A DNA stretch of 64,000 bases from contig OZ243926.1 of assembly GCA_965213765.1 (NCBI GenBank), positions 3,038,001 through 3,102,000 on the forward strand. Reading direction: 5' to 3'. Below, one piece after another: positions 34,831-44,055 of this stretch. Source of the stretch: JAJDXO01 sp965213765 (GTDB lineage Bacteria; Pseudomonadota; Alphaproteobacteria; Rhodospirillales; UBA2165). Below the pieces are notes generated by a model, which saw nothing but the letters and a program-made list of their open reading frames with translations, searched no databases and was not told the origin of the DNA. The position numbers and the translations under genes were made by a program. The stretch's first letter is position 1. Each line of letters begins with the position of its first letter.

Positions 34831-35964
34831 GTGGCAAGGCAGAAACAGTTGGGGCTGGCCATCGTCGGCTGTGGTGTGGTGGGGCGTATAAGGGGTGCGC
34901 TGGCGAAGGATTTTCCGGGCATTGGCTGGATCGGCCTCGCCGATATCAATGAGCGTCTGGGGCGGCAACTCAAGGAAGATCTCGGTGCCGATTTCTTCAC
35001 CACCGATTTCAACGAGCTTATCGCGCGACCTGAAGTGGATGCGGTGATCGTCGCCACGTCCACTTGGAGCCACGTGGAACCGGCCCTGGCGGCGGCCGAC
35101 GCCGGGCACATGATGATGATCGAAAAACCGCTGGCGACGGACGCCCGGGAATCGGCACAAGTCCTGGCCGCCATCGAAGCCGCCGATGTCGACGCGGTGG
35201 TCGGCTATACCCAGCGCTTTCGCCGGCGGTTTCTGGTGGTCAAGGAACGCATTCAGACGGGCCAAATCGGAGACGTCACCGCCGCGGTCACCCGCGCCTT
35301 CATGAACCGCACGGCGCCGACGGGGGAGGTGCGCCTGACCCAGGATCGCCGATTTCTCACGCCCATGGTGGTGTCCGGGACTCACAGCCTCGACATGTGT
35401 CTTTGGCTGATGGGCGATGCGGCGAGACCGGTCTCCATATTCGCCCGATCCACCGACAAGGTGATGAGCGAACTGGGCACCAAGGATGCCACTTTCGGGG
35501 TCTTCACCATGGAGGACGGCACCATCTGGAGCATGAATATCTGTTGGGCCTTGCCCAAGGAATGGCCGGGCGCGGTCTACGGGCTGGAGATCGGGATCGT
35601 CGGCACCAAGGGCGTGATTGACATCGAAGATACCCACCGGGATGTCATTCTGGCTACCGAGATGCCTCAAGGTCCGGCCTACAATCCCGACGGGCTGACC
35701 ATCGAAGTGGAGCGGAATGTGGACTTTCTTACCAGCTTCCCGCCCGGCGACGTTCACGGTGGCGAGCTTTGGGGCCCCATGCGCGAGGAAACCAACACCT
35801 GGTTCCAGCGCATCTACAACAAAAAGGAGACGCCGCACGCCACGGCGGCCGAGGGCCACCGCAATCTCATGCTCACGATGGCGATGGACCTCTCGGCCAA
35901 AACCGGACGGGAGCTCGAATTGCCGATCAGCCCGGAGGAGTTGATGGCCGGTCTGGAAGCCTAA
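34831..35964 (+). CDS. Gfo/Idh/MocA-family NAD(P)-dependent oxidoreductase
   Basis: A 377-residue protein with the Rossmann motif LAIVGCGVVGRIRG at residues 8-21, the MMIEKPLATD signature with the catalytic Lys near residue 97, and the C-terminal beta-sheet dimerisation domain starting around residue 125. Such enzymes oxidise inositols, sugars or their acids; the substrate here is unknown. The GTG at 34831 follows GGAGGGAAAT directly. Transcribed toward prpC, with only six bases between the two convergent stops. Confidence 0.88.
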   Translation: MARQKQLGLAIVGCGVVGRIRGALAKDFPGIGWIGLADINERLGRQLKEDLGADFFTTDFNELIARPEVDAVIVATSTWSHVEPALAAADAGHMMMIEKPLATDARESAQVLAAIEAADVDAVVGYTQRFRRRFLVVKERIQTGQIGDVTAAVTRAFMNRTAPTGEVRLTQDRRFLTPMVVSGTHSLDMCLWLMGDAARPVSIFARSTDKVMSELGTKDATFGVFTMEDGTIWSMNICWALPKEWPGAVYGLEIGIVGTKGVIDIEDTHRDVILATEMPQGPAYNPDGLTIEVERNVDFLTSFPPGDVHGGELWGPMREETNTWFQRIYNKKETPHATAAEGHRNLMLTMAMDLSAKTGRELELPISPEELMAGLEA

Positions 35965-35970
35965 ACCGGC

Positions 35971-37152
35971 TCAGCGCTTGGAGATGGGTTTGACTTTACG
36001 GACTTTCTTGCCGTTATAGGCGGTGATCGGCCGGATTAGCATGTTGTTGGCGTTCTGCTCCAGATAGTGGGCCGCCCAGCCGGTGATCCGGGATGCCACG
36101 AAGATCGGCGTATACAGGTTGATGGGGAAGCCCATCAGGTAGTAGGCGGGTCCCGACGGGAAATCCAGGTTGGGGTATATGTTCTTTTCTCCCACCATGA
36201 TCCCCTCGAGTATCTCGGAAATTCTGATCCAATTATCGTCACCCGCATAGTCCGAGAGGTCTTTCAGGCAAGCGCTCATGATCGGCACCCGGCTGTCTCC
36301 CCATCGGTAGACCCGGTGGCCGAACCCCATGACCAGTTGCTTTTTGGCGAGCCGATTTCTCAGCCAACGCTCGGCGCGGCCCGGGGTCTTGATCTCTTCC
36401 AGCATCTGCATCACCGCCTCGTTGGCGCCGCCGTGGAGCGGCCCCTTGAGGGCGCCGATGGCGCCGGTCACCGCCGAGTAAATGTCGGAACGGGTCGAGG
36501 CGATGACCCGGCCGGTAAAGGTTGAGGCATTGAAGCTGTGCTCCGCGTAGCAGGTAAGCGAAATGTCGAAGGCCCGGACCACCTCCTCCGGCGGCACTTT
36601 CCCGAAACACATATGGAAGAAATTCTCCGAAAAGCTTAAATCCGGTTTCGGCCGAATTCTCGGCTTGCCCTGGCGGAACCGGAAGTCGGTGGCGATCATT
36701 GTGGGAATTTTGGCCAGCATGTTGATTGCCCGGTCCATATCCCTGGCTTCCGGCTCGCCGCCCCACGCCTCCTCGGTGGTGCCCAGATAGGAGACAGCCG
36801 TCCGGATGGTATCCATCGGATGCGCCGTCTTGGGAAACTGCTTGATGACGCCGACATGGCCCCGGGTGATGTCCCGGCGTGCACGCTCCTTCCGCTTGAA
36901 GGCGGCAAGTTGCGACCGGGTCGGCAATTCGCCCGTCAGCAACAGGTAAGCGACCTCTTCAAACGAGCACTTTGCCGCCAGTTCGTGAACCGCGTAGCCC
37001 CGGTACGTAAGCATCCGCTCTTCCGGAACCACCAGTGAGACGGCGGTCTCGTCCGCAACAACGCCGACGAGGCCCTTGCGAATATCGGGCGCCGCCGTGA
37101 CCGCCTTCTTGCCTTTTTTGGACGTCTTTTTCTTCCTTTTATCCTCTGCCAT
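35971..37152 (-). CDS. prpC: 2-Methylcitrate synthase / citrate synthase
   Basis: Condenses propionyl-CoA and oxaloacetate to 2-methylcitrate in propionate catabolism. The 393-residue product has the citrate-synthase motifs: SLTCYAEHSFNASTF, GPLHGGANEAVM with a catalytic His, MGFGHRVYR with the second catalytic His, and GFPINLYTPIF. The extreme N terminus is Lys-rich (DKRKKKTSKKGKKA), unusual for the family. Assigned as methylcitrate rather than citrate synthase because it follows prpD and prpB on the same strand (25 bases after prpB). ATG at 37152 has AGGAGG upstream. Confidence 0.9.
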   Translation of the reverse strand: MAEDKRKKKTSKKGKKAVTAAPDIRKGLVGVVADETAVSLVVPEERMLTYRGYAVHELAAKCSFEEVAYLLLTGELPTRSQLAAFKRKERARRDITRGHVGVIKQFPKTAHPMDTIRTAVSYLGTTEEAWGGEPEARDMDRAINMLAKIPTMIATDFRFRQGKPRIRPKPDLSFSENFFHMCFGKVPPEEVVRAFDISLTCYAEHSFNASTFTGRVIASTRSDIYSAVTGAIGALKGPLHGGANEAVMQMLEEIKTPGRAERWLRNRLAKKQLVMGFGHRVYRWGDSRVPIMSACLKDLSDYAGDDNWIRISEILEGIMVGEKNIYPNLDFPSGPAYYLMGFPINLYTPIFVASRITGWAAHYLEQNANNMLIRPITAYNGKKVRKVKPISKR

Positions 37153-37176
37153 GATCAATCCTCCTAGCCGCCACGC

Positions 37177-38070
37177 TTAAATCTTGAAGTTGAATATGTC
37201 ATCGTCGAACGAGGCATAATCTTCGTAGTGCAATATCTCGTAGAGCCGTTTGCGGGTTTGCATGTCCGGCACTACGCTTGCCTGGGTTCCGTCCTCGGCC
37301 ATGCGCCGGTAGCCGTCCTCGACCGCCTTCATCGCCAGCCGCAGCGAGGTAACCGGATAAATCGCCATGTCGTAGCCGAGGTTGGTTAGCTGCTCGACCG
37401 TGAGGTAGGGCGTCTTGCCGAATTCCGTGAGGTTGGCGAGCAGGGGCACATCGATGGCCTTGCGGAACGCCTCGAACTCCGCCTCGGTGTGAAGCGCCTC
37501 CGGGAAGATCGCCTCGGCGCCGGCGTCGACGTAGGCCTTGGCACGTTCGACCGCCGCATCGAACCCCTCCGCCTCCTTGGCGTCCGTCCGTGCCATGATC
37601 AAGAAATTCTCGTCCCGTTTGGCCGCCGCCGCGGCGTGGAGCTTCCGGGTCATGGTGTCCGTATCAACCAGCACCTTGTTGTCCAGGTGTCCGCAGCGCT
37701 TGGGCAATATCTGGTCCTCCAGGTGACATCCGGCGAGACCCGCATCCTCCAATTCCTGGATTGTCCGGGCCGCGTTCATGGCTTCGCCGAAGCCGGTATC
37801 GACATCGATCAGCGCCGGGAGATCGGTAACTCGGGCGATCTGGTGGCCGCGGCCGATGACCTCGGGCAGGGTGGTGAGGCCGATGTCCGGGAGCGCCAAA
37901 TCGGCGGATAAGGCAGCGCCGGAGATGTAGACCCCGTCGAAACCCAATTCCTCGACAATTCGAGCGACGATCGGCGCGTGAGCGCCGGGCATGCGTAACA
38001 GCCCGCCACTGCCCAGACGCTTCCGGAATTCGGCTCGCTTTTGGCCGGCGGTTTTCTCTGTAAACAACAT
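37177..38070 (-). CDS. prpB: 2-Methylisocitrate lyase
   Basis: Splits 2-methylisocitrate into pyruvate and succinate. The 297-residue protein belongs to the isocitrate-lyase/PEP-mutase superfamily with GGLLRMPGAHAPIVARIVEE at the N terminus, LIDVDTGFGE (metal-binding Asp), HLEDQILPKRCGHL with the catalytic Cys in the KRCGH motif, and MARTDAKE. The start overlaps the prpD stop (TGATG). Contrast with the related gene at 59261-60214, where the catalytic Cys motif is absent. Confidence 0.95.
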   Translation of the reverse strand: MLFTEKTAGQKRAEFRKRLGSGGLLRMPGAHAPIVARIVEELGFDGVYISGAALSADLALPDIGLTTLPEVIGRGHQIARVTDLPALIDVDTGFGEAMNAARTIQELEDAGLAGCHLEDQILPKRCGHLDNKVLVDTDTMTRKLHAAAAAKRDENFLIMARTDAKEAEGFDAAVERAKAYVDAGAEAIFPEALHTEAEFEAFRKAIDVPLLANLTEFGKTPYLTVEQLTNLGYDMAIYPVTSLRLAMKAVEDGYRRMAEDGTQASVVPDMQTRKRLYEILHYEDYASFDDDIFNFKI

Positions 38071-39578
38071 CAGAAAATCCCTTTGTGGCTGTCCCGCGCA
38101 TCGGTCAGCGGGGCGGCATCCAGTGCGACGTTCAGGGCATCGAGGCCGCCTGCGGAAATGCCGGCCAGGCCTTCGGCCGCGTCGATGAACCGTTGGGCCT
38201 CTTGCTCGCTCACCAGTCCCTCAACCAACGTCTTGAACTTGCCGGTATAGTCGGCGCGCTTAAACGGATTGGCGCCGGCCGGGTGGGCATCGGCCACGGC
38301 CAATTCATCGACAACGGTCTCGCCGGTGGTCAGCGTTACTTCGAGGCGGCCGCCGAATGCCCGTTGGTTGGGGTCGGGGTGATGGTAGCGCTCGGTCCAG
38401 GCGGCATCCTCGGCGGTCTCGATCTTATGCCAGAGCCGCACCGTGTCCTCCCGTGCCGCGCGCTCCGGCGCATAACTGTCCACGTGGTGCCATTTGCCGT
38501 CCTGCAGGGCGACCGCAAGAATGTACGTGATCGAATGATCGAGGGTCTCCCGGCTCGCCCCGGGGTCCATCTTCTGGGGATCCCCGGCGCCGGTGCCGAT
38601 GACATAGTGGGTGTGGTGGCTGGTGTGGAGAACGATTTTCTCCACATCTTCCCAATCGTCGATCTTCTGTCTCACCCGGAACGCCAGGTCGATGAGCGCC
38701 TGGGCCTGATACTCGGCCGAATGGGCCTTGGTGTAACTCTCGAGAATGGCGCGTTTGGGCTCGCCTGCTGCCGGAAGCGGAATGTCATAGGCCGCGCCGT
38801 GTCCATCCAGAATCCATGCGATGACGCTGTCTTCACCCTCATAGATGGGGGACGGCGCCCCTTCGCCTCGCATCGCCCGGTCTACCGCTTCGATGGCCAG
38901 CTTGCCCGCGTGGGAGGGCGCGAAGGCTTTCCAGCTGGAAATTTCGCCCTTGCGGGATTGCCGGGTCGAAACCGTGACGTGCAGCGCCTGTTGAACGGCC
39001 TGGTAAACCACCTCCGTCTCCAAGTTGAGCATGGCGCCGAGGCCGGCTGCCGCGGATGGCCCGAGATGCGCAATATGGTCGATCTTGTGGGCATGAAGAC
39101 AAATGCCCTTTACCAAGTCGATCTGCACCTCGTAGGCCGTCGCGAGTCCGCGGATCAGATCGGCGCCGGAGCGGTTCAACTGCTGGGCGACCGCCAGGAG
39201 CGGCGGGATGTTGTCACCGGGATGGGAGTAGTCGGCGGCTAGGAAAGTGTCGTGGAAATCCAGTTCCCGGACGGCAGTGCCGTTGGCCCACGCGGCCCAT
39301 TCGGCATGGACTTTGGTCGCAGGCGGGAGACCGAACACCGTTGCACCGCCATTCCGTGGGTGCAGTAGAGCCTGGGCGCGCGCCGTCGCAACGGGCCCGC
39401 GGTTGATGGCTGCCACTGCGACGCCGGCATTGTCGATGATGCGGTTGATGATCATCTCGGTCACGTCCGGCTCGACCGCGACAGGATCGGCGGCGAGTGC
39501 CGCGAGCTTCCAAGCTAGCTGATCCTCGCGTGCGAGATGGTGTGCCGATGGATGGACGGTGACCTTAATGCTTTGCAC
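38070..39578 (-). CDS. prpD: 2-Methylcitrate dehydratase (MmgE/PrpD family)
   Basis: Dehydrates 2-methylcitrate to methylaconitate. The 502-residue length suits PrpD. Motifs include NRIIDNAGVAVAAINRGPVA near residue 44, GTAVRELDFHDTFLAADYSHPGDN-like segment with HPGDN near residue 120, and QSRKGEISSWKAFAPSHAGK near residue 200. First gene of the prpD-prpB-prpC operon, which lets the cell use propionyl-CoA, for example from odd-chain or branched compounds. Confidence 0.94.
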   Translation of the reverse strand: MQSIKVTVHPSAHHLAREDQLAWKLAALAADPVAVEPDVTEMIINRIIDNAGVAVAAINRGPVATARAQALLHPRNGGATVFGLPPATKVHAEWAAWANGTAVRELDFHDTFLAADYSHPGDNIPPLLAVAQQLNRSGADLIRGLATAYEVQIDLVKGICLHAHKIDHIAHLGPSAAAGLGAMLNLETEVVYQAVQQALHVTVSTRQSRKGEISSWKAFAPSHAGKLAIEAVDRAMRGEGAPSPIYEGEDSVIAWILDGHGAAYDIPLPAAGEPKRAILESYTKAHSAEYQAQALIDLAFRVRQKIDDWEDVEKIVLHTSHHTHYVIGTGAGDPQKMDPGASRETLDHSITYILAVALQDGKWHHVDSYAPERAAREDTVRLWHKIETAEDAAWTERYHHPDPNQRAFGGRLEVTLTTGETVVDELAVADAHPAGANPFKRADYTGKFKTLVEGLVSEQEAQRFIDAAEGLAGISAGGLDALNVALDAAPLTDARDSHKGIF

Positions 39579-39664
39579 GAACAGGAACCCCCTGATGAAT
39601 GACGGTGATCTTAGTCAGCGCGGCGGGGATGTCCATCTTGGGCAAATTCGCTAAGGATGTCTGT

Positions 39665-39897
39665 TCAGCGGACCGTGGCTCCCGACGGCGCGTCCCGGAT
39701 TTCCAGTTTGGCCCGGATGTCCTTCAACTGCCGGCCGTTGCGGATGCGGGTGAAGACCAGTTCCATGCCACCGGCGCCGGGGAGCGGTCACGTGTCTGCA
39801 TTTCGACACCGCCATCCTCGGTGATCACCGTCGCGTAGACCGGCTTTTGTCTGCCGTGACGCGGGTGGCGCCTTTTGTCCCCATCGGTCACCGTCAT
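39665..39897 (-). pseudogene. Small PilZ-like gene with a single-base frameshift
   Basis: The ATG at 39897, behind GGGAGGGACC, opens MTVTDGDKRRHPRHGRQKPV, then YATVITEDGGVEMQTRDRS, then shifts frame near 39780; the continuation in the next frame is GAGGMELVFTRIRNGRQLKD and ends at 39665. The RRHPR start and the D-x-S-x-GGM-like middle resemble PilZ (cyclic-di-GMP-binding) domains. One inserted base in a C-rich run would join the parts, so this is either a recent mutation or a sequencing error. Lies alone between prpD and the SDR gene. Confidence 0.55.
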
Positions 39898-39981
39898 CAG
39901 GTCCCTCCCGAAAAATTCAGGGGACCCGGACAAAGTGTCCGGTGGCTCATGGCCGGGCGTCAATACCTTTCCCGATGTCGG

Positions 39982-40749
39982 TTAATGACTGACCGATCCG
40001 CCGTCGACAACAACGCATTGGCCGGTCATGAAGTCGCTGTCCGCGGAAGACAGGAAGATCAGCGCGCCGACCAGGTCATCGGGCGTTTCATCCCGCTTAA
40101 AGGCGCGCGAGTTGACCACCATGTCGTGGTTCATGTCACGCTGCTCATTGCGATTGGCAATTACGTTCTCGCTCATGGTGAGGCCGGGTGCCAGCGTGTT
40201 GACACAAATGCCGTCTTCGCCCACTTCGCGGGACAGGGACCTGGTAAATGCCAAAATCGCGCCCTTCGAAGATACGTAGTGCAGCATGTAGGGCGACCCT
40301 TTGAACAGCGTGCCCGACGCGATGTTGATGATCTTGCCGTACTTCTGCTTGCGCATCTGCGGCACGGCCGCCTTTGCGCAAAGAAACGGCCCCTTCACGT
40401 TAACGGCCATCAGGCTGTCCCACTGTTCCACGGAGATGTCTTCGAAGGGGCCGGGAACGATATTGCCGAACATGGCGGCATTGGTGACCATGATGTCCAC
40501 GCGGCCGAATTCGGCGACCGTTTCGCCGACCATGGCTTGCGTCTCCGCCTCGCTTGTGACGTCGGTCCTCAGTGCCAAGACCTCGGCGCCTTGGTAGGCG
40601 GACCGGATCTTCTCCGCCGCGGGTTCACAATCATCGATGTCGGTGAGCACGACCTTGGCGCCTTCGCCGGCGAGAGCCGATGCATAGGTTTCGCCGATGC
40701 CCTGCGCCGCGCCGGTGACGATCGCCACCCGGTCGTCGAGACGTCCCAT
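39982..40749 (-). CDS. Short-chain dehydrogenase/reductase
   Basis: A 255-residue classical SDR with the cofactor motif TGAAQGIG at residues 12-19, Asp37 region TDIDD favouring NAD(H), NAAMF, catalytic Ser in INIASGT, and the Y-x3-K pair in YVSSKG. The C terminus ends FMTGQCVVVDGG, the usual SDR form. Substrate unknown. Single gene, 45 bases downstream of htpG in the same direction, so read-through from htpG is possible. Confidence 0.9.
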   Translation of the reverse strand: MGRLDDRVAIVTGAAQGIGETYASALAGEGAKVVLTDIDDCEPAAEKIRSAYQGAEVLALRTDVTSEAETQAMVGETVAEFGRVDIMVTNAAMFGNIVPGPFEDISVEQWDSLMAVNVKGPFLCAKAAVPQMRKQKYGKIINIASGTLFKGSPYMLHYVSSKGAILAFTRSLSREVGEDGICVNTLAPGLTMSENVIANRNEQRDMNHDMVVNSRAFKRDETPDDLVGALIFLSSADSDFMTGQCVVVDGGSVSH

Positions 40750-40794
40750 GAGTTTCTCCCCGGTTCCCTCGCCCCTGAATTAACGGGCGGCAGT

Positions 40795-42666
40795 CTAGCC
40801 GGTCAGTCCCCGCTCTAAAACGAGATTTAGCCGGCGCGAAAATGCCGCCGGATCGGGGATGCTGTCACCTTCGAGGATTTTTGCCTGATCGAGCAGCAGC
40901 CGGGCGGTCTCATCCAGGATTTCGCCGTCCGCCGGTTGATCGACGAGCCCGGTGAGCTTCTTGATCAGCGGGTGGCTCGGATTTAGTTCAAGAATGCGCG
41001 TGGCGCTCGGAACGTTCATGTGCCCCTGCTGGCGGAGCATGCGCTCAAGATGCAGGTCCATATCGCCGTCAGCCGCCACGAGGCAGACGGCGCTGTCGGT
41101 GAGCCGCTCGGAGACCCGCACGTCCTTTACGTCCTCGCCGAGGGTCTGCTTGAAGCTCAGCACAAGTTTGGCCATTTCCGCATCGTCGGCCTTGTCCGCA
41201 TCCGACGTGACCTCGCTGTCCGCCTTCTCGAACCTGGTTAAATCGATTCCGCCGCTGGTCACCGATTTGAGCGGCTTGTCGTCGTACTTGCCCACCGCCG
41301 GCACCCAGAATTCGTCGATCGGATCGGACAGCAACAAGACCTCTACGCTCCGGGACCTGAACCCCTCGATCTGCGGGCTGGCCGCCAACGCCGCCGGGTC
41401 GTCGCCGCTGATGTAGTAAATCTCATCCTGCCCGTCGGGCATGCGGGCAACGTAGTCCGCCAGACTGACCAACTCGGTGCCGTTCGTGGACCGGAAACGC
41501 GCCAGTTCCAGGATGGGTTCCTGGGCCGTATGGTCCTCGTAGAGCCCTTCCTTGAGGACGGCGCCGAAATTATCCCAGAACACGGCGTACTCCTCCGGGG
41601 CCTTTTCGGCTTTCTTCTTGAGTTCGGCAAAGATCTTCTTGACCAGTGCGCCGCGGATTTTCGTCACCAGCACATTGTGTTGAAGCATTTCCCGGCTGAC
41701 GTTCAGAGGCAGGTCCTCGGAATCCACGATGCCGCGGACGAAGCGGAGATAGCTCGGCATCAGGTCTTCGCACTCATCGGTGATGTAGACCCGTTTGACA
41801 TAGAGTTTCACTCGATGGCGGCGGTCAGGGTGCATCAGGTCGAATGGCCGGCTTGACGGCACGAACAACAAGGCCGTGTACTCAATCTTGCCTTCGGCCC
41901 GGTTGTGCAGGGTCAGCCAAGGGTCATCGAAGACGTGACCGACATGGTGATAAAACTCCTGATACTGCTCGTCGGTGATGTCACTCTTCGGCCGGGTCCA
42001 CAACGCGGAACCGGTATTGATCTGGTCCTCCAGGTCCTTGGTGACGAAATTGATCGGAATGGCGATGTGGTCGGCATAGCTTTTGACGATGTGCCGAATG
42101 CGTTCTTCCTCCAGGAATTCGCTTTCTCCCTTGGCCAGGTGCACGGTCACCGAGGTTCCGGGTGTGTTTCGCTCGGCCTCTTCGATCAAAAACTCGCCGC
42201 CGCCTTCCGAACTCCACCGCCACGTCCGATCCTCGCCGGCTTTGCGGCTCACCACGTCCACCTTCTTGGCCACCGCAAAGGAGGCATAGAAGCCAACACC
42301 GAATTGCCCGATGAGCGCGGCATCCTCCTTCTCATCACCGGTCAAGCTCTCCAGGAACTGCGTGGTGCCGGACCGGGCGATGGTGCCGAGGTTCTCGATC
42401 AGCTCATCGTGACTCATACCGATGCCGTTATCGGCGACGGTGACGGACCGCTTCTTCTTATGGACCGAAATTTCGATGCCGAAACCAGACCCGCCAGGCA
42501 ATAGACCGGGATTGGTCAGCGACAGATATCGCAACTTGTCGCAGGCATCCGAGGCATTCGAAATTAGCTCACGCAGGAATATTTCCTTGTTGGAGTACAA
42601 GGAGTTCACAACGATATCCAGGAGCTTCCCGACCTCGGCCTGAAACTGGAGTTTTTCTTCGCTCAT
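40795..42666 (-). CDS. htpG: Molecular chaperone HtpG (Hsp90)
   Basis: ATP-dependent chaperone of the Hsp90 family, 623 residues. The N-terminal GHKL ATPase domain shows SNKEIFLRELISNASDACDK, DNGIGMS and GQFGVGFYASFAVA; the middle domain has the YVKRVYI segment and the VDSEDLPLNVSREMLQ signature; the C terminus carries the dimerisation region. The ATG at 42666 is chosen, with AAAGGTG upstream; a GTG nine bases earlier is possible. Confidence 0.97.
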   Translation of the reverse strand: MSEEKLQFQAEVGKLLDIVVNSLYSNKEIFLRELISNASDACDKLRYLSLTNPGLLPGGSGFGIEISVHKKKRSVTVADNGIGMSHDELIENLGTIARSGTTQFLESLTGDEKEDAALIGQFGVGFYASFAVAKKVDVVSRKAGEDRTWRWSSEGGGEFLIEEAERNTPGTSVTVHLAKGESEFLEEERIRHIVKSYADHIAIPINFVTKDLEDQINTGSALWTRPKSDITDEQYQEFYHHVGHVFDDPWLTLHNRAEGKIEYTALLFVPSSRPFDLMHPDRRHRVKLYVKRVYITDECEDLMPSYLRFVRGIVDSEDLPLNVSREMLQHNVLVTKIRGALVKKIFAELKKKAEKAPEEYAVFWDNFGAVLKEGLYEDHTAQEPILELARFRSTNGTELVSLADYVARMPDGQDEIYYISGDDPAALAASPQIEGFRSRSVEVLLLSDPIDEFWVPAVGKYDDKPLKSVTSGGIDLTRFEKADSEVTSDADKADDAEMAKLVLSFKQTLGEDVKDVRVSERLTDSAVCLVAADGDMDLHLERMLRQQGHMNVPSATRILELNPSHPLIKKLTGLVDQPADGEILDETARLLLDQAKILEGDSIPDPAAFSRRLNLVLERGLTG

Positions 42667-42959
42667 GTGCTTCACCTTTTAGCGCGGCCCACGATGAAGC
42701 GGGTCCTCTCAAGGCCCATATGTAATCGGCTGTCGGGTTTTCGCAAGGGCTGAGGACGGGTGCCGGTGTGCCGCCGGATTTTTGACCGTCATCAAGGCAT
42801 ACGTGGCGGTCATCGGCTTGAATATCGCGGGTTGACACCAAGAAAGGCCGGTCGTGATTCGCAAACAGGACCAGCATCTGTCAAAATGCCGACGCACATT
42901 GGCCGCTGCGGTTTCCTGGCGGGCCGGCCGATAAACGACAACAAACCAAGGAGCGTTCG

Positions 42960-43322
42960 ATGCAGATACCGGTCCAAATTTCATTCAGGGATATCGATCA
43001 TTCCGACGCCATCGAGGCGCGCATCCGGGAGAAAGTGGAGAAGCTCGAACAATATTACGACCGCATCACCAGCTGCCGCGTGGTGGTTGAGGCGCCCCAT
43101 CGACATCAACATAAGGGCAAGCTCTACAACGTCCGGGTGGATCTGAGCGTTCCCGGCGAAGAGATCATCGTCGATCACGATAAACTCAATGACCCGGCTC
43201 ACGAGGATGTCTACGTGGCGATCCGGGATTCCTTCGAAGCGGCGCGACGGCAACTGAAAAAGCATGTTCGGAAAGTTCGCGACAACCATCTCAGGGAAGA
43301 ACGGGCGGCGAGCCGCCAGTAG
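42960..43322 (+). CDS. hpf: Ribosome hibernation factor HPF/RaiA family
   Basis: A 120-residue sigma-54-modulation/HPF-type protein: MQIPVQISFRDIDHSDAIEA, then VEKLEQYYDRITSCRVVVEA and a C-terminal basic helix. Binds the small ribosomal subunit at the mRNA/tRNA channel during slow growth. AAGGAG lies upstream of the ATG. Its 3' end overlaps the proposed pcm start by about 60 bases in another frame. Confidence 0.9.
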   Translation: MQIPVQISFRDIDHSDAIEARIREKVEKLEQYYDRITSCRVVVEAPHRHQHKGKLYNVRVDLSVPGEEIIVDHDKLNDPAHEDVYVAIRDSFEAARRQLKKHVRKVRDNHLREERAASRQ

Positions 43323-43998
43323 GTCGCCGATCGACGGTTCCCCAGTCTCAGTAGCCCGGGACAATTTGCTCAAGGAAATCGAGCGCGATGCCCGGCAGAC
43401 GGCAGGCCTGACCGGCCGACGTTCATTCGCACCGCAGGTGATGGAGGCCCTGGCCAGCGTGCCTCGGCACGAGTTCGTCGGGCCCGGCGATCGGGACAAC
43501 GCCTATTTGAACCGGGCGCGGCCCATCGGCGACGGGCAAACGATCTCCCAACCGCTGATCGTCGCACTGATGACCGATCTTCTTGATCTCGAACCGGATC
43601 ACCGGGTTCTGGAGATCGGAACCGGTTCCGGGTACCAGACCGCCGTGCTGAGTTTGCTGGCGGGTGAGGTCTACACCATTGAAACCATTTCCCGCCTTTT
43701 CGAGACCGCCAAAGACCGGTTGAACCGGCTGGGTTACGAACGGATTCGGTTCAATGTTGGTGATGGCCGCCGCGGCTGGCCGGAGAAGGCACCGTTCGAT
43801 GCCGTCATCGTCACTGCCGCAGCCGACGAAATCCCCGACGCTCTCGTCACACAATTGAAACCGGGTGGCCGGATGATGATACCGGTGGGCCCGCCGGCGG
43901 GTTCCCAATCGCTAATACTGGCGACCAAGAACCGGTCCGGCGCCATCGACCGGAAGTCCGTTTTGCCGGTCGCCTTCGTGCCGCTGGTCAGGGGGTGA
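43264..43998 (+). CDS. pcm: Protein-L-isoaspartate O-methyltransferase
   Basis: SAM-dependent repair of isoaspartyl residues. The 244-residue frame contains QVMEALASVPRHEFVGPGD, the PIGDGQTISQPLIVALMTDL substrate segment, SAM motif VLEIGTGSGYQTA and FDAVIVTAAADEIPDAL. The ATG at 43264 overlaps hpf; a TTG at 43366 would begin just before the conserved region and give a 210-residue protein closer to the family length. A weakened copy of its 3' end is present at 45426-45563. Confidence 0.88.
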   Translation: MFGKFATTISGKNGRRAASRSPIDGSPVSVARDNLLKEIERDARQTAGLTGRRSFAPQVMEALASVPRHEFVGPGDRDNAYLNRARPIGDGQTISQPLIVALMTDLLDLEPDHRVLEIGTGSGYQTAVLSLLAGEVYTIETISRLFETAKDRLNRLGYERIRFNVGDGRRGWPEKAPFDAVIVTAAADEIPDALVTQLKPGGRMMIPVGPPAGSQSLILATKNRSGAIDRKSVLPVAFVPLVRG

Positions 43999-44055
43999 AG
44001 CCGGCCTGACCCGGTGATATGCTGGTCCCGACCGGGGGCGCAGGGAGGGAAGGTG

